Of a DNA stretch of 64,000 nt, positions 43,736-51,416 are shown piece after piece. Position 1 is the first letter of the stretch, and each line of letters starts with the position of its first letter. This DNA comes from Pseudomonas sp. CCI4.2 (GTDB lineage Bacteria > Pseudomonadota > Gammaproteobacteria > Pseudomonadales > Pseudomonadaceae), in NCBI RefSeq assembly GCF_034350045.1, contig NZ_CP133781.1, forward strand, positions 5,010,501-5,074,500, read 5' to 3'. Made by a program: the position numbers and the translations under genes. Below the pieces are notes generated by a model, which was given only the letters and a program-made list of their open reading frames with translations, did not search any database and was not told the DNA's origin.

Positions 43736-45166
43736 TTAGCCTGTTTTTGACCCATTCAACGATGCAAAGAACGAAGTGATGCTGGTCGCGGTAGCTTTGA
43801 GCTGTCCCACAATCAAATCCATCGCGTTGTACTTCGCCGTCAGTTGAGTCGTCAGGTCGGCGGTCCGCGTGTTCAGCGCAGTCTGCCGATCCGTCAGGTC
43901 ACTTTGCTGGGCAGTCAAGGTGGAGGTACGCGTTGCCAGAATGCCGCCGGACTGGGTATAGGGCGTGAGGATCTTTCCCATGCGCACCAGCATACCGTTG
44001 GCACCAGCCGTGCCATCGGCATTGGGTGTGCCAGAAAACAGGGCCTGGACTTGCCCGCCCAGGTTTTTGTCATTCATTGCCGACGCAAACTTGACGGTGT
44101 CCAAACTCAAGGTCCCGTCCGCCTGCGAAGTCTGAATACCCAACTGCGAGAGCACCGACAATTGACTGCCCGGTCCAGGCGTCACCAGCACACTGCGAAG
44201 AGAAGAAATCAATGAGCGTGGCAACGGGTCGTTCGCCATCGCCCCGCCATCGCCCACTGTGCCGTTAGCCGCGATGGCACCAGGCGCCGTTAGCGTATTG
44301 AGGGTTTTGGTCAATGCATTGTAGGCATTGATGAAGGTTTGCAGGGATGTCTGCAGCCCCGAGGTGTTGGTCGCAACGGTCACCGTAGAGGTTGCGCCTG
44401 CCCCCGCCAGCAGCGTCATACTGATGCCGCTGATAGGGGTCACGGTGTTGCTGGCGCTGCTCACCGCCAAACCGTCGACGGTAAACTTCGCATTCTGAGC
44501 AACAGCCCCGACATAACCAGCGCTGCCGGAGGTGCCGTCCATTGCCGTAGTGCCGTTGATTTCAAGGCCCGCAATACCGCTGACGCTGAGGTCGCTGCCA
44601 GCACCGGTATTGGTAGAGCCCAACACCAGACGCGAGCCATTGGCGTCCGTCACGATGTTGGCGGTAATCCCGTTACCTTTGAGTGCCGTGTTGATCGCAT
44701 CGCGGGTTGACTGCAACGTCGAGCCGTCTGGAATAGTGACTTTGTACGAAGTGCCATTTTGACTGATGTTCAAGGTCCCAGTCGGAATGGCACTGGTAGC
44801 ACCGCCAGAAAAAGAGGCACTGGCGACTTTAGAACCGGTGGCCAGTTGTTGCACGGCGATCACGTAGTTACCACTCACTGCCGTGTTATCTGACGTGGTG
44901 GTCAAGGTTGCCGGAGTCGACGAAGAGGCAGAAAAACCGGTAAACGCTGGAGCGGTGGGGCTGCTCAAAGCGGTTAGAGCTGTCTGGAAGGTCGCCATGG
45001 CGCTGTTCAGCTGGCTGACACCGGACAGCTTCGCCGTTACATCGGCGGTTTGAGACTTGATCTGGGTCGTATCGGCTATGGTGTCAGACGCAACCAATGC
45101 ATTAACAATCGACCCGATGTCCAGGCCTGAACCAAGGCCCGTGCTGGTAGTAATTGGACTTGCCAT
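43736..45166 (-). CDS. fliD: Filament cap protein FliD
   Basis: FliD caps the filament and guides flagellin assembly; in P. aeruginosa it also binds mucin. The 476-residue protein has the N-terminal FliD domain (TSTGLGSGLDIGSIVNALVA), a Ser/Thr/Ala-rich middle and C-terminal coiled region (AQQSDLTDRQTALNTRTADL; QLTAKYNAMDLIVGQLKATA). AAGGAG stands 8 nt before the ATG. Confidence 0.96.
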   Translation of the reverse strand: MASPITTSTGLGSGLDIGSIVNALVASDTIADTTQIKSQTADVTAKLSGVSQLNSAMATFQTALTALSSPTAPAFTGFSASSSTPATLTTTSDNTAVSGNYVIAVQQLATGSKVASASFSGGATSAIPTGTLNISQNGTSYKVTIPDGSTLQSTRDAINTALKGNGITANIVTDANGSRLVLGSTNTGAGSDLSVSGIAGLEINGTTAMDGTSGSAGYVGAVAQNAKFTVDGLAVSSASNTVTPISGISMTLLAGAGATSTVTVATNTSGLQTSLQTFINAYNALTKTLNTLTAPGAIAANGTVGDGGAMANDPLPRSLISSLRSVLVTPGPGSQLSVLSQLGIQTSQADGTLSLDTVKFASAMNDKNLGGQVQALFSGTPNADGTAGANGMLVRMGKILTPYTQSGGILATRTSTLTAQQSDLTDRQTALNTRTADLTTQLTAKYNAMDLIVGQLKATATSITSFFASLNGSKTG

Positions 45167-45197
45167 TAGGTGGATCTCCTTTCTTTTTTACGACAGT

Positions 45198-45222
45198 CTT
45201 TTGACCACTAAGCGGTCAAAAG
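45198..45222. repeat. Inverted repeat between flaG and fliD
   Basis: CTTTTGACC and GGTCAAAAG form a perfect 9-bp stem with a 7-base loop. No T run follows on the minus strand. It may be a weak terminator of flaG or an operator for fliD; undecided. Confidence 0.5.
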
Positions 45223-45248
45223 AACTTAAAACACAATTCATGCCAGCT

Positions 45249-45611
45249 TTATGCTTTGCCTGAAAACAGCACGCTGCTTGCATCCTTCATGCTGTCTGCC
45301 AATTTCAGCACCTCTGCCGAAGGAAGCTGCCGAATAACTTCGCCGGTTTCACTGGCGATCACCTTAACTACCACCTTACCCGAGCGCTCATCGATGGAAA
45401 ATTCCAGGTTGCGCTTGGCGGCATCCACGAATTTCTCGATCTGTTGGACGGCCAACTTCAATTTGTCTGCGTCCGTGCTTTTGTCTGCCGACATTGCCGC
45501 AACAGTTGTAGCAGGAGTAGCAACCGGAGGCGGCGCAGCGGGCTTGGCAGCAGCCGTCGTAACGGGCACGGGCGTCGGGTAAGTCGAGTTCAGCTTGGCG
45601 CTCATATCCAT
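45249..45611 (-). CDS. flaG: FlaG family protein
   Basis: FlaG is a small protein of polar flagellar systems linked to filament length. The product has 120 residues from the ATG at 45611 (MDMSAKLNS): a Pro/Ala-rich N-terminus and the FlaG domain (about 50-115: LKLAVQQIEKFVDAAKRNLE, FSIDERSGKVVVKVIASETG, EVIRQLP). AGGAGG lies 8 nt before this ATG but only 2 nt before the ATG at 45617, hence this choice. Between flagellin and fliD, as usual in Pseudomonas. Confidence 0.92.
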   Translation of the reverse strand: MDMSAKLNSTYPTPVPVTTAAAKPAAPPPVATPATTVAAMSADKSTDADKLKLAVQQIEKFVDAAKRNLEFSIDERSGKVVVKVIASETGEVIRQLPSAEVLKLADSMKDASSVLFSGKA

Positions 45612-45686
45612 GTCCATCACCTCCTCTAAAAGCAAAAAAGCGAGAAAGCACGTAAACGCGCTCCCCCGCTAAAACTCTTTCCGAAA

Positions 45687-46715
45687 TTACTGAAGCAGTT
45701 TCAGTACAGCGGAAGGCAGTTGGTTAGCTTGGGCCAGAACAGCGGTAGAGGCCTGTTGCAGCGTTTGCTGTTTAGTCAGGTTAGCCGTTTCAGATGCGAA
45801 GTCAGTGTCTTGAATACGACCCAGTGCAGCCGTGGCGTTCTGGTTTACGTTTTGCAGGTTGGCGATGGTGCTGGACAGACGGTTCTGCGAAGCACCCAGG
45901 TTTGCACGGGTGCTGTTGATGGTTGCCAATGCAGCATCGATCGCGGTGATCGCGTTGTCGATGTTGCCGCTAGCGGTACCGGCAACAGATGGAGCAGACG
46001 CTACAGAAGCGACATAAGCGACAGAAGCTGTCCCTGTAGTTGCAGCAGCTGAAGCCTGACCGGTAGGGTGGCTAGCATCCGAAGCAACGGATGCAGTAGA
46101 TGCGGTGGAGCCAGCTGAAGCTGCAGAAGCCTGACCCGTTACCCCAGCGATCGCTTGAGTATCCGAAGTACCCGAAACAGATACTGAAGCACTGGCAACT
46201 GCCAGCGATGAAGCGTCGAACTTACCACCCAATGCCAAGCTAATGTGGTTAGCCGAACCGGTGTTAGAACCGACCTGCAGGGTCAATGTACCGGCCGAGC
46301 CGTCCAGCAAGTTCTTGCCGTTCAAGCTGGTGCTTGCAGAGATACGGGTCAATTCGTCAGACATTTGACCGAATTCAGCGTTCAGGGCCACACGGTCTGA
46401 GCTGCTGTTACTGTCGTTTCGTGATTGAACTGACAGTTCACGCATACGTTGCAGAATGTTGGTTGATTCTTGCAGCGCGCCTTCAGCGGTTTGCGCCATC
46501 GAAATACCGTCGTTAGCGTTTTTGATCGCTACGGTTTGGCCGCGGATTTGGCTGGTTTCGCGGTTAGCGATCTGCAGGCCGGCTGCGTCATCTTTAGCGC
46601 TGTTGATTTTCAGGCCGGAGGACAAACGAGTCATCGAAGTGGTCAGTGCGTCAGACGCTCTGTTCAGGTTGTTCTGAACCGCCAGGGAAGCAATGTTTGT
46701 GTTTACGCCTAACAT
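45687..46715 (-). CDS. fliC: Flagellin with Ala/Ser/Val-rich variable domain
   Basis: The 342-residue protein has conserved flagellin D0/D1 ends (SLAVQNNLNRASDALTTSMT; QASTAVLAQANQLPSAVLKL) around a short central region (about 165-255). That region is low in complexity: repeated TASVAS, SVASAPSVAG, ASAAATTGTAS, with almost only A, S, V, T and G. The many Ser/Thr are potential O-glycosylation sites for the adjacent pseudaminic acid system. GAGGA stands before the ATG, and a sigma28 promoter is at 46794-46820. A second flagellin lies upstream. Confidence 0.96.
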   Translation of the reverse strand: MLGVNTNIASLAVQNNLNRASDALTTSMTRLSSGLKINSAKDDAAGLQIANRETSQIRGQTVAIKNANDGISMAQTAEGALQESTNILQRMRELSVQSRNDSNSSSDRVALNAEFGQMSDELTRISASTSLNGKNLLDGSAGTLTLQVGSNTGSANHISLALGGKFDASSLAVASASVSVSGTSDTQAIAGVTGQASAASAGSTASTASVASDASHPTGQASAAATTGTASVAYVASVASAPSVAGTASGNIDNAITAIDAALATINSTRANLGASQNRLSSTIANLQNVNQNATAALGRIQDTDFASETANLTKQQTLQQASTAVLAQANQLPSAVLKLLQ

Positions 46716-46793
46716 AATGAATTCCTCATCGATTGGTTATTGCGGCTTCCGGCCCTGGCAACCGCCGGGATGGCTAGAGAACCTTCATGATGG

Positions 46794-46820
46794 TTATCGT
46801 CGTAACCGCACGGAGCTTGA
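46794..46820 (-). promoter_or_regulatory. Sigma28 promoter of the downstream flagellin
   Basis: The minus strand reads TCAAG, 14 bp, then GACGATAA, one base from GCCGATAA. It is 79 bp before the ATG at 46715. Directly upstream of the -35 box (46823-46841) is an A/T tract on the minus strand (TTTTTTTTAAAAAA) that could act as an UP element for strong transcription. Confidence 0.82.
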
Positions 46821-46938
46821 GGGCTTTTTTAAAAAAAATTGCCATTACCCTGACATCCCTACAGTTGTCGGGGGTTGCAGGGCTTTGTTCCTCGTTGTCC
46901 ATTACCGGTTCAAACCATCAATTCCCAATCTTTTGAGG

Positions 46939-46975
46939 CCTGACATCCCAAAAGGACGTCAGGGTGGCAGCTGCC
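46939..46975 (-). terminator. Hairpins after the upstream flagellin
   Basis: CCTGACATCC pairs with GGACGTCAGG (one mismatch, 5-base loop), and beside it stands the palindrome GGCAGCTGCC (46966-46975). Both fall within 50 bp after the stop at 46990. There is no T run, so termination is plausible but not certain. The motif CCTGACATCCC appears once more near 46849. Confidence 0.45.
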
Positions 46976-46989
46976 CGAAGGCGTTTTGT

Positions 46990-48177
46990 TTACTGCAGCA
47001 ACTTCAGAATCGCCGCCGGCAATTGATTGGCCTGGGCCAAAATCGCCGTGGAAGCTTGTTGCAGAATTTGTTGCTTAGTGAGTTCGGCAGTCTCTGCGGC
47101 GTAGTCGACATCCTGGATCTGCCCCCGAGAAAACGTCGCGTTATGCACCATGTTGGTCAGGTTCGAGATGGTGCTGGTCAGGCGGTTTTGCTTGGCCCCC
47201 AACTCGGCGCGGGCGCTGTTGATTTTTTGCAGCGCCGCGTCGATTGCTTTGAGGGTTGAATCCAGGTTGTCGGAAATGGCCTTGTCGATTAAGGGCTTCT
47301 TCTTGTCCAGGTCAACTTTTAGTGCTGCGTCGGCCACGTTCTTCTCCTCTTGGGCAGCTGCGACTTCGGCTAACTTCGCCTCATAGGCAACTGCGGCTGG
47401 GTCAGGCGCAGGGGGGGTGCCGCCAGGCGGGGTAACGGCTGGCGCGGGCGGCATGGGCAACGCGGCCAGCTCTTCCTTTAAGAGGTCCAACGCTATGGTT
47501 TTATCAGCAACGGCGGCCTCCAGCACCTCATCGCCAGTGGTCTTGCGACTGCCTTTCCCGTCGATTGAAAACGCTGTGTACTCACCCGCCACGATGGCTT
47601 TAGAACCGGTGGTGGTAGCGTCCTCCTGGACAGCGGCCACATTTTTAGCCGCCACAAATAATGACTCTGAGGAAAAGTCGTCGGACAGCGAGAGACTGAT
47701 CTTCTCGTTAGAACCTGCGTTAGCCCCGACTTGAAAGGTCAAGGTGCCCGCACTGCCGTCCATTACGTTCAAATCGCCACCGAAGGTCACAGACTTAGAA
47801 GCCCGGGTGAGTTCCTCCAGATTTTGTTTGAACTCGGCATTAAGAGCGATGCGCTCTTTGGGACCGTTATTGCCGTTTTGAGACTGAATCGTTAACTCGC
47901 GCATCCGCTGCAACTGGCTGGCTGATTTGTCCATCGCCCCTTCGGCGGTTTGGGCGATAGAGATGGCGTTGCCAGCGTTTCGGATGGCAACGGTCATGCC
48001 TCTGATTTGTGTGGTTAGGCGACTCGCAATCTGCATACCGGCGGCATCGTCTTTAGCGCTATTAATGCGCAAGCCGGAAGACAAACGCGACATGGTGGTG
48101 TTCACCGAATCAGAGCTCTGGCTCAGGCTGTTCTGAACCGACAACGAAGCAGTGTTGGTGTTAATGGTTAAAGCCAT
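46990..48177 (-). CDS. Second flagellin with Pro-rich and coiled insertion
   Basis: The 395-residue protein has flagellin D0/D1 ends (MALTINTNTASLSVQNSLSQ; STAILAQANQLPAAILKLLQ) but its variable region differs wholly from that of the other flagellin. After a normal-looking stretch (LFVAAKNVAAVQEDATTTGS), residues about 225-305 hold a proline-rich run (MPPAPAVTPPGG, PPAPDP) and a Lys/Glu/Ala-rich probable helix (YEAKLAEVAAAQEEKNVADA, LKVDLDKKKPLIDKAISDN). Such an insertion is unusual for a flagellin. It has its own sigma28 promoter at 48255-48281. The ATG at 48177 has GAGGAAT upstream. Confidence 0.94.
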   Translation of the reverse strand: MALTINTNTASLSVQNSLSQSSDSVNTTMSRLSSGLRINSAKDDAAGMQIASRLTTQIRGMTVAIRNAGNAISIAQTAEGAMDKSASQLQRMRELTIQSQNGNNGPKERIALNAEFKQNLEELTRASKSVTFGGDLNVMDGSAGTLTFQVGANAGSNEKISLSLSDDFSSESLFVAAKNVAAVQEDATTTGSKAIVAGEYTAFSIDGKGSRKTTGDEVLEAAVADKTIALDLLKEELAALPMPPAPAVTPPGGTPPAPDPAAVAYEAKLAEVAAAQEEKNVADAALKVDLDKKKPLIDKAISDNLDSTLKAIDAALQKINSARAELGAKQNRLTSTISNLTNMVHNATFSRGQIQDVDYAAETAELTKQQILQQASTAILAQANQLPAAILKLLQ

Positions 48178-48254
48178 GGTGAATTCCTCTCAATAAAGAT
48201 TGCTGGCGCTCAAAAGCGGGCTGCATCCGGCTTGCCCTGAACGCCTACAAATGG

Positions 48255-48281
48255 TTATCGGAAAAATTACAAGTGGCTTTA
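48255..48281 (-). promoter_or_regulatory. Sigma28 promoter of the upstream flagellin
   Basis: The minus strand reads TAAA, 15 bp, then TCCGATAA: 11 of 12 matches to TAAA-N15-GCCGATAA. It lies 78 bp before the ATG at 48177. Confidence 0.9.
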
Positions 48282-48460
48282 ATGTGCTTTTTAAGACTGT
48301 TTGGATATTAGCAAGCACCAATACCCGACATATGTAGGGTATTTAAGTTATAAGCAGCGATTTTATAAGGATTTATTTTTTGGCGAAAAAATATAAGAAA
48401 AGAGGGAAGAAATGTGGGGAAGGTGAGCTGATCGACACTGATCGATGGTCGCATCAAGCC

Positions 48461-48510
48461 ATTCAGACATTCAGACATTCAGACATTCATGAATGCCGAA
48501 AATTTTCGGC
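48461..48510. repeat. 8-bp tandem repeat followed by two overlapping palindromes
   Basis: CATTCAGA occurs three times in tandem with a fourth partial copy ending in CATG. This runs into the 12-bp palindrome CATTCATGAATG (48484-48495), which abuts the 16-bp palindrome GCCGAAAATTTTCGGC (48495-48510). The block lies in the non-coding 450 bp between the Maf-side genes and the upstream flagellin, about 180 bp upstream of that flagellin's sigma28 promoter. The 16-bp palindrome may serve as a terminator. Confidence 0.8.
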
Positions 48511-48570
48511 TGGCCGAGCTACTGTAGATAACAACTTTTTGGCGAGGCGGCGTATCTGGCAACCGCGTCA

Positions 48571-48600
48571 AGCCTTCTCGCCAACACGTTGGCTCCTCAG
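48571..48600. repeat. REP-like fragment
   Basis: CTTCTCGCCAACACGTTGGC followed by TCCTCAG resembles the right half of the repeat at 7556-7617. The rest of 48182-48629 contains the sigma28 promoter and the tandem repeat listed separately; no gene is visible. Confidence 0.45.
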
Positions 48601-48629
48601 ATTCAGGCGTTTGGGTACGGCACAGAAAT

Positions 48630-48893
48630 TCAGGGACGTGACCCCAACAATTCAACGAGTTCACATTCGAGATAATCCGCCAGCCCCAGTACGTCGCGCG
48701 CCTCCTGGCAGGCCAACATCACTGTCAGCAACCGCAGCCATTCCTGTTGCACTTCGGCCGGCTCTTCAGAAAACAGCGGCATCAGCCGGGTAAACAGCTC
48801 GACCATCTCAGACACCGCCTCGACATCCCGTCCCAATCGAAACAGCCCAGCGCACTGGCGCGCTGCCAGGGTCAACTCTGGCGCAGGGTTCAT
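48630..48893 (-). CDS. Small helical protein of unknown function next to maf
   Basis: I do not recognise this 87-residue protein. It starts MNPAPELTLAARQCAGLFRL and appears wholly helical and acidic toward the end (LADYLECELVELLGSRP), with no signal peptide or membrane segment. The ATG at 48893 overlaps the stop of the Maf gene (ATGA), which fixes the start; a longer frame reading upstream is only a shadow of the Maf gene. Size, charge and position beside a flagellin glycosyltransferase and flagellins would suit a chaperone-like or adaptor role, but that is a guess. Confidence 0.75.
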   Translation of the reverse strand: MNPAPELTLAARQCAGLFRLGRDVEAVSEMVELFTRLMPLFSEEPAEVQQEWLRLLTVMLACQEARDVLGLADYLECELVELLGSRP

Positions 48894-50182
48894 TGGCAAA
48901 ACTCCGGGTCGTAGGCAGTGCCCGCGATCATGGCGCCCGCCCGACTGCTGTTGAAGAAGCGCACGTCGGGATGTGCGGCAATGTAGCGCTCTAGCACGAT
49001 CAGGTAACCACGGAAGTTGAGTTGCGTCTTGACCCGTTGCCCATGACCATCGAGCACCCAATGTTTGGCCAGGTCCGCACCGGGGCCCAAATCACCGTCA
49101 TTCCAACCCGCATGGGTTTTATTCATTGGAAAGGCGAAGTCGGCACCGAACAAAGTGATCTGTGTGGCCCCCATTTTCACCGCCAGGTCCACCGCCGGGT
49201 GCATCACGCTGCCGCCCACATTGAGTTGTGCTTTGCTGAGCTGTTGGCGCAGTTCGGCATAGATCGGGCTGGCGGAATAGGCGGTGTAGCGCTTCCCTCG
49301 CCAGCCCTGCACTACGCTTGGGTTGCTCATGGGCACGTAGACCAGCGGCAGATCGTCTGAGCCCTCTAGCGGCAAATGCCGCAGCGTGATGTTTTTATCG
49401 ACGGTGACCACCAGGTCCGGCTTGATGCCGTGCTCCAGCAACGGCCGATAGGCCGTATCAACGCTGATGAACAGCGGTCGCGGCGACTGCGCACGGAGAG
49501 CCAAGAGCTTTTCAAAGTGCAATTCCAGGGTTGGCCCGGTGCCGATCACGTAAACCTCACGCCCCGGCTGCGTAGCGAAAAGCTCAGCGACGTCCGCATC
49601 ACCGCGCACGCATTCAAGGTTGTCCTGCAAACGCTGGAGGATCTCAGGAGCCTGCGGGTCGAAATGGCGGTTATTGAAGCTCAAGTGCACTTCGCTGATC
49701 AGCCGATCGCGAATTCTGGCATTTAGCCCATCCGCCAACTCGAGTTCACCCGGCAACGCAAAGAACGGCAACTGGATATCCGGGCAGTCAGCCGCGTAGC
49801 AAAGCGCTACCCGAGGATCATTCAGCCATGCCGTTTGGTCGAGCAGTTCAAGCACCCGCTTGAACAGCCCGCCATTGAGGATATGGACGTGTAAACGCTC
49901 AAGGGCTGGACGCTCAAGCAACACCCGTTGCAGATCGCCTAGGCCGGTGCCATAAACGTGCAACAGCGGACTTTCAACAGTAAGGATGGCAGCCTGAAGC
50001 CGCGCCTCAGCGTCGCGGTCATGACGACTGGTCAGTTGGATGCCGCCGGTTCTCAGGGTTGAGTCCAGCCCTTGCACCCACTCAATCTGCAATGCCTCAC
50101 CCTCTTCGGCTACTAGGCGGGACAACACCGTCGGCCAACGACGACCCAGGACTGTGGCATTTTGCTGAAAACATTCGCTCAT
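48890..50182 (-). CDS. maf: Motility accessory factor (Maf) type flagellin glycosyltransferase
   Basis: The 430-residue protein has the MptE-like/DUF115 fold typical of Maf proteins, which transfer pseudaminic or legionaminic acid to flagellin. Key region from about residue 205: GREVYVIGTGPTLELHFEKL, then PLFISVDTAYRPLLEHGIKP, DLVVTVDK, and GATQITLFGADFAFPMNKTH. Located between flagellin genes and a complete CMP-pseudaminic acid pathway, it is the best candidate for the sugar transferase. A terminator lies 24 bp upstream of its start, so its own promoter is not obvious. Confidence 0.88.
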   Translation of the reverse strand: MSECFQQNATVLGRRWPTVLSRLVAEEGEALQIEWVQGLDSTLRTGGIQLTSRHDRDAEARLQAAILTVESPLLHVYGTGLGDLQRVLLERPALERLHVHILNGGLFKRVLELLDQTAWLNDPRVALCYAADCPDIQLPFFALPGELELADGLNARIRDRLISEVHLSFNNRHFDPQAPEILQRLQDNLECVRGDADVAELFATQPGREVYVIGTGPTLELHFEKLLALRAQSPRPLFISVDTAYRPLLEHGIKPDLVVTVDKNITLRHLPLEGSDDLPLVYVPMSNPSVVQGWRGKRYTAYSASPIYAELRQQLSKAQLNVGGSVMHPAVDLAVKMGATQITLFGADFAFPMNKTHAGWNDGDLGPGADLAKHWVLDGHGQRVKTQLNFRGYLIVLERYIAAHPDVRFFNSSRAGAMIAGTAYDPEFCQ

Positions 50183-50205
50183 GCGGCCTCGCTCAAACCC
50201 TGCGC

Positions 50206-50242
50206 AAAAAAATAGCGCTTCAGGTTACTTCACCTGAAGCGC
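50206..50242 (-). terminator. Rho-independent terminator after the FabH-like gene
   Basis: GCGCTTCAGGT and ACCTGAAGCGC form a perfect 11-bp stem with a 6-base loop (50215-50242); on the minus strand it is followed by TATTTTTTTG. It is about 20 bp after the fabH-like stop and just before maf. Confidence 0.93.
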
Positions 50243-50262
50243 CACTTAGCTGTCGGCTGCCT

Positions 50263-51189
50263 TTACGGGCGGTGGAGAATCGCCGATCCCCACGACAAGC
50301 CCACCCCGAAACCGCTGATTGCCACGCGTTTCCAGGTTGAATTCAATACATGCTTCTCTAACAACAGCGGAATACTCGACGACACGGTGTTCCCGGTCTC
50401 AAGCATGTCCTTGATGAATTTTTCTGGCTCGCCTTCGAAGCGCCGTGCCACGGCATCGACAATGGCCGCACTGCCTTGGTGAATGCAGTAAGCGTCAATG
50501 TCGTCGCCTGTCAGGCCGGACTCGTCGAGCAGTTCATGCAAATGCGCCGGGACTTTTACCAACGCGAAATTGAACACTTGACGGCCGTTCATGAAAAACA
50601 CGCCGTTGCTGACCTTCAGGTGCGGTGCGCCCGAGCCGTCGGTACCAAACTTGGCCTTGCCCAACTGCCACGCCGCGTCTTCACCTATCCAGGTCGCGGT
50701 GGCCGCGTCACCGAACAGCATGGTGGTGTTGCGGTCTTGCGGGTCGACAATTTTCGAATACGGGTCAGCAGTCACCAGCAGGCCGTTTTTCATGCCCGTG
50801 GCTTCCATGAAGCCTTTGATCGCGTAGATGCCGTAGACGTAACCCGAGCAGCCGAGGGAAATATCGAAGGCGGCGACGGTGGTGGGCAACCCCAGCTTGT
50901 CCTGAACGATGGCCGCCGTGTGGGGTAGGCCTTCTTCGTCACCGTTCTGGGTAACGACGATCAGTACATCAATGGATTCGCGCTTGAGATCCGGGTTGTT
51001 CGCAAACAACGCGTTCACCGCCTCAACGCACAGATCCGAGGTTTCTTGCTCAGCCTCTTTGCGCGGCAGAAAGGCAGAGCCAATCTTGCCGAGGATGAAG
51101 TCTTCGTTCTTATCGAACTTGGCACCTTGTGCGTAGTTATCGACGCCGGCTACGGGCACGTAACTCGCTATGCTTTTTATGCCAATCAT
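50263..51189 (-). CDS. Beta-ketoacyl-ACP synthase III-like protein of the glycosylation island
   Basis: The 308-residue thiolase-fold protein has the KAS III triad: Cys114 (SLGCSGYVYG), His237 (CIHQGS) and Asn267 (ETGNTVSSS). A housekeeping FabH role is unlikely given its position between maf and pseI; FabH-like genes in flagellin glycosylation islands of P. syringae and P. aeruginosa are thought to supply acyl groups for modified sugars. Hence it may build an acyl chain, such as a hydroxybutyryl group, for N-acylation of the flagellin glycan. Substrate unknown. Confidence 0.85.
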   Translation of the reverse strand: MIGIKSIASYVPVAGVDNYAQGAKFDKNEDFILGKIGSAFLPRKEAEQETSDLCVEAVNALFANNPDLKRESIDVLIVVTQNGDEEGLPHTAAIVQDKLGLPTTVAAFDISLGCSGYVYGIYAIKGFMEATGMKNGLLVTADPYSKIVDPQDRNTTMLFGDAATATWIGEDAAWQLGKAKFGTDGSGAPHLKVSNGVFFMNGRQVFNFALVKVPAHLHELLDESGLTGDDIDAYCIHQGSAAIVDAVARRFEGEPEKFIKDMLETGNTVSSSIPLLLEKHVLNSTWKRVAISGFGVGLSWGSAILHRP

Positions 51190-51298
51190 TATGGCTTCCC
51201 AATCATGTGCTGCTGAATACCACCACTCGCGAATGTCGAGGGGGCTTTCAATCAGAGATTATGTCGTCCCAAGGAGCGACAACGAGAGAGAGTAAAAG

Positions 51299-51312
51299 GC
51301 AATCACTGGACC
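51299..51312 (-). promoter_or_regulatory. Possible sigma54 promoter before the FabH-like gene
   Basis: The minus strand reads GGTCCAGTGATTGC: GG-N10-GC spacing with an exact TTGC, but a poor -24 box (GGGTCC against TGGCAC). It is 110 bp before the ATG in the 227-bp gap after pseI. Weak evidence. An imperfect inverted repeat, TGTCGTCC / GGAGCGACA, lies near 51268-51288. Confidence 0.35.
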
Positions 51313-51416
51313 CGTTAAGGAGCCAGGCGCCGTCATCCCCGGTCAATACAATACAGTGAAGATGCGCGTTATGACTCACAGGTCACTCTATTTTGCCGAA
51401 TCATCGACACAAGCCG

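Noticed and set aside
45235..45250. Sigma54 element (TGGCAT) upstream of fliD
   Set aside because: The -12 position reads GTGT instead of TTGC and the -24 part is inside flaG; spacing and match are not good enough.
48380..48793. A 137-codon plus-strand frame between flagellin and maf
   Set aside because: Low-quality composition, covers the tandem repeat and palindromes and overlaps the 87-residue gene on the other strand; no recognisable domain.
48893..49061. Longer start for the small gene beside maf
   Set aside because: The extra 56 codons lie within maf in another frame; the ATG overlapping the maf stop is the natural start.
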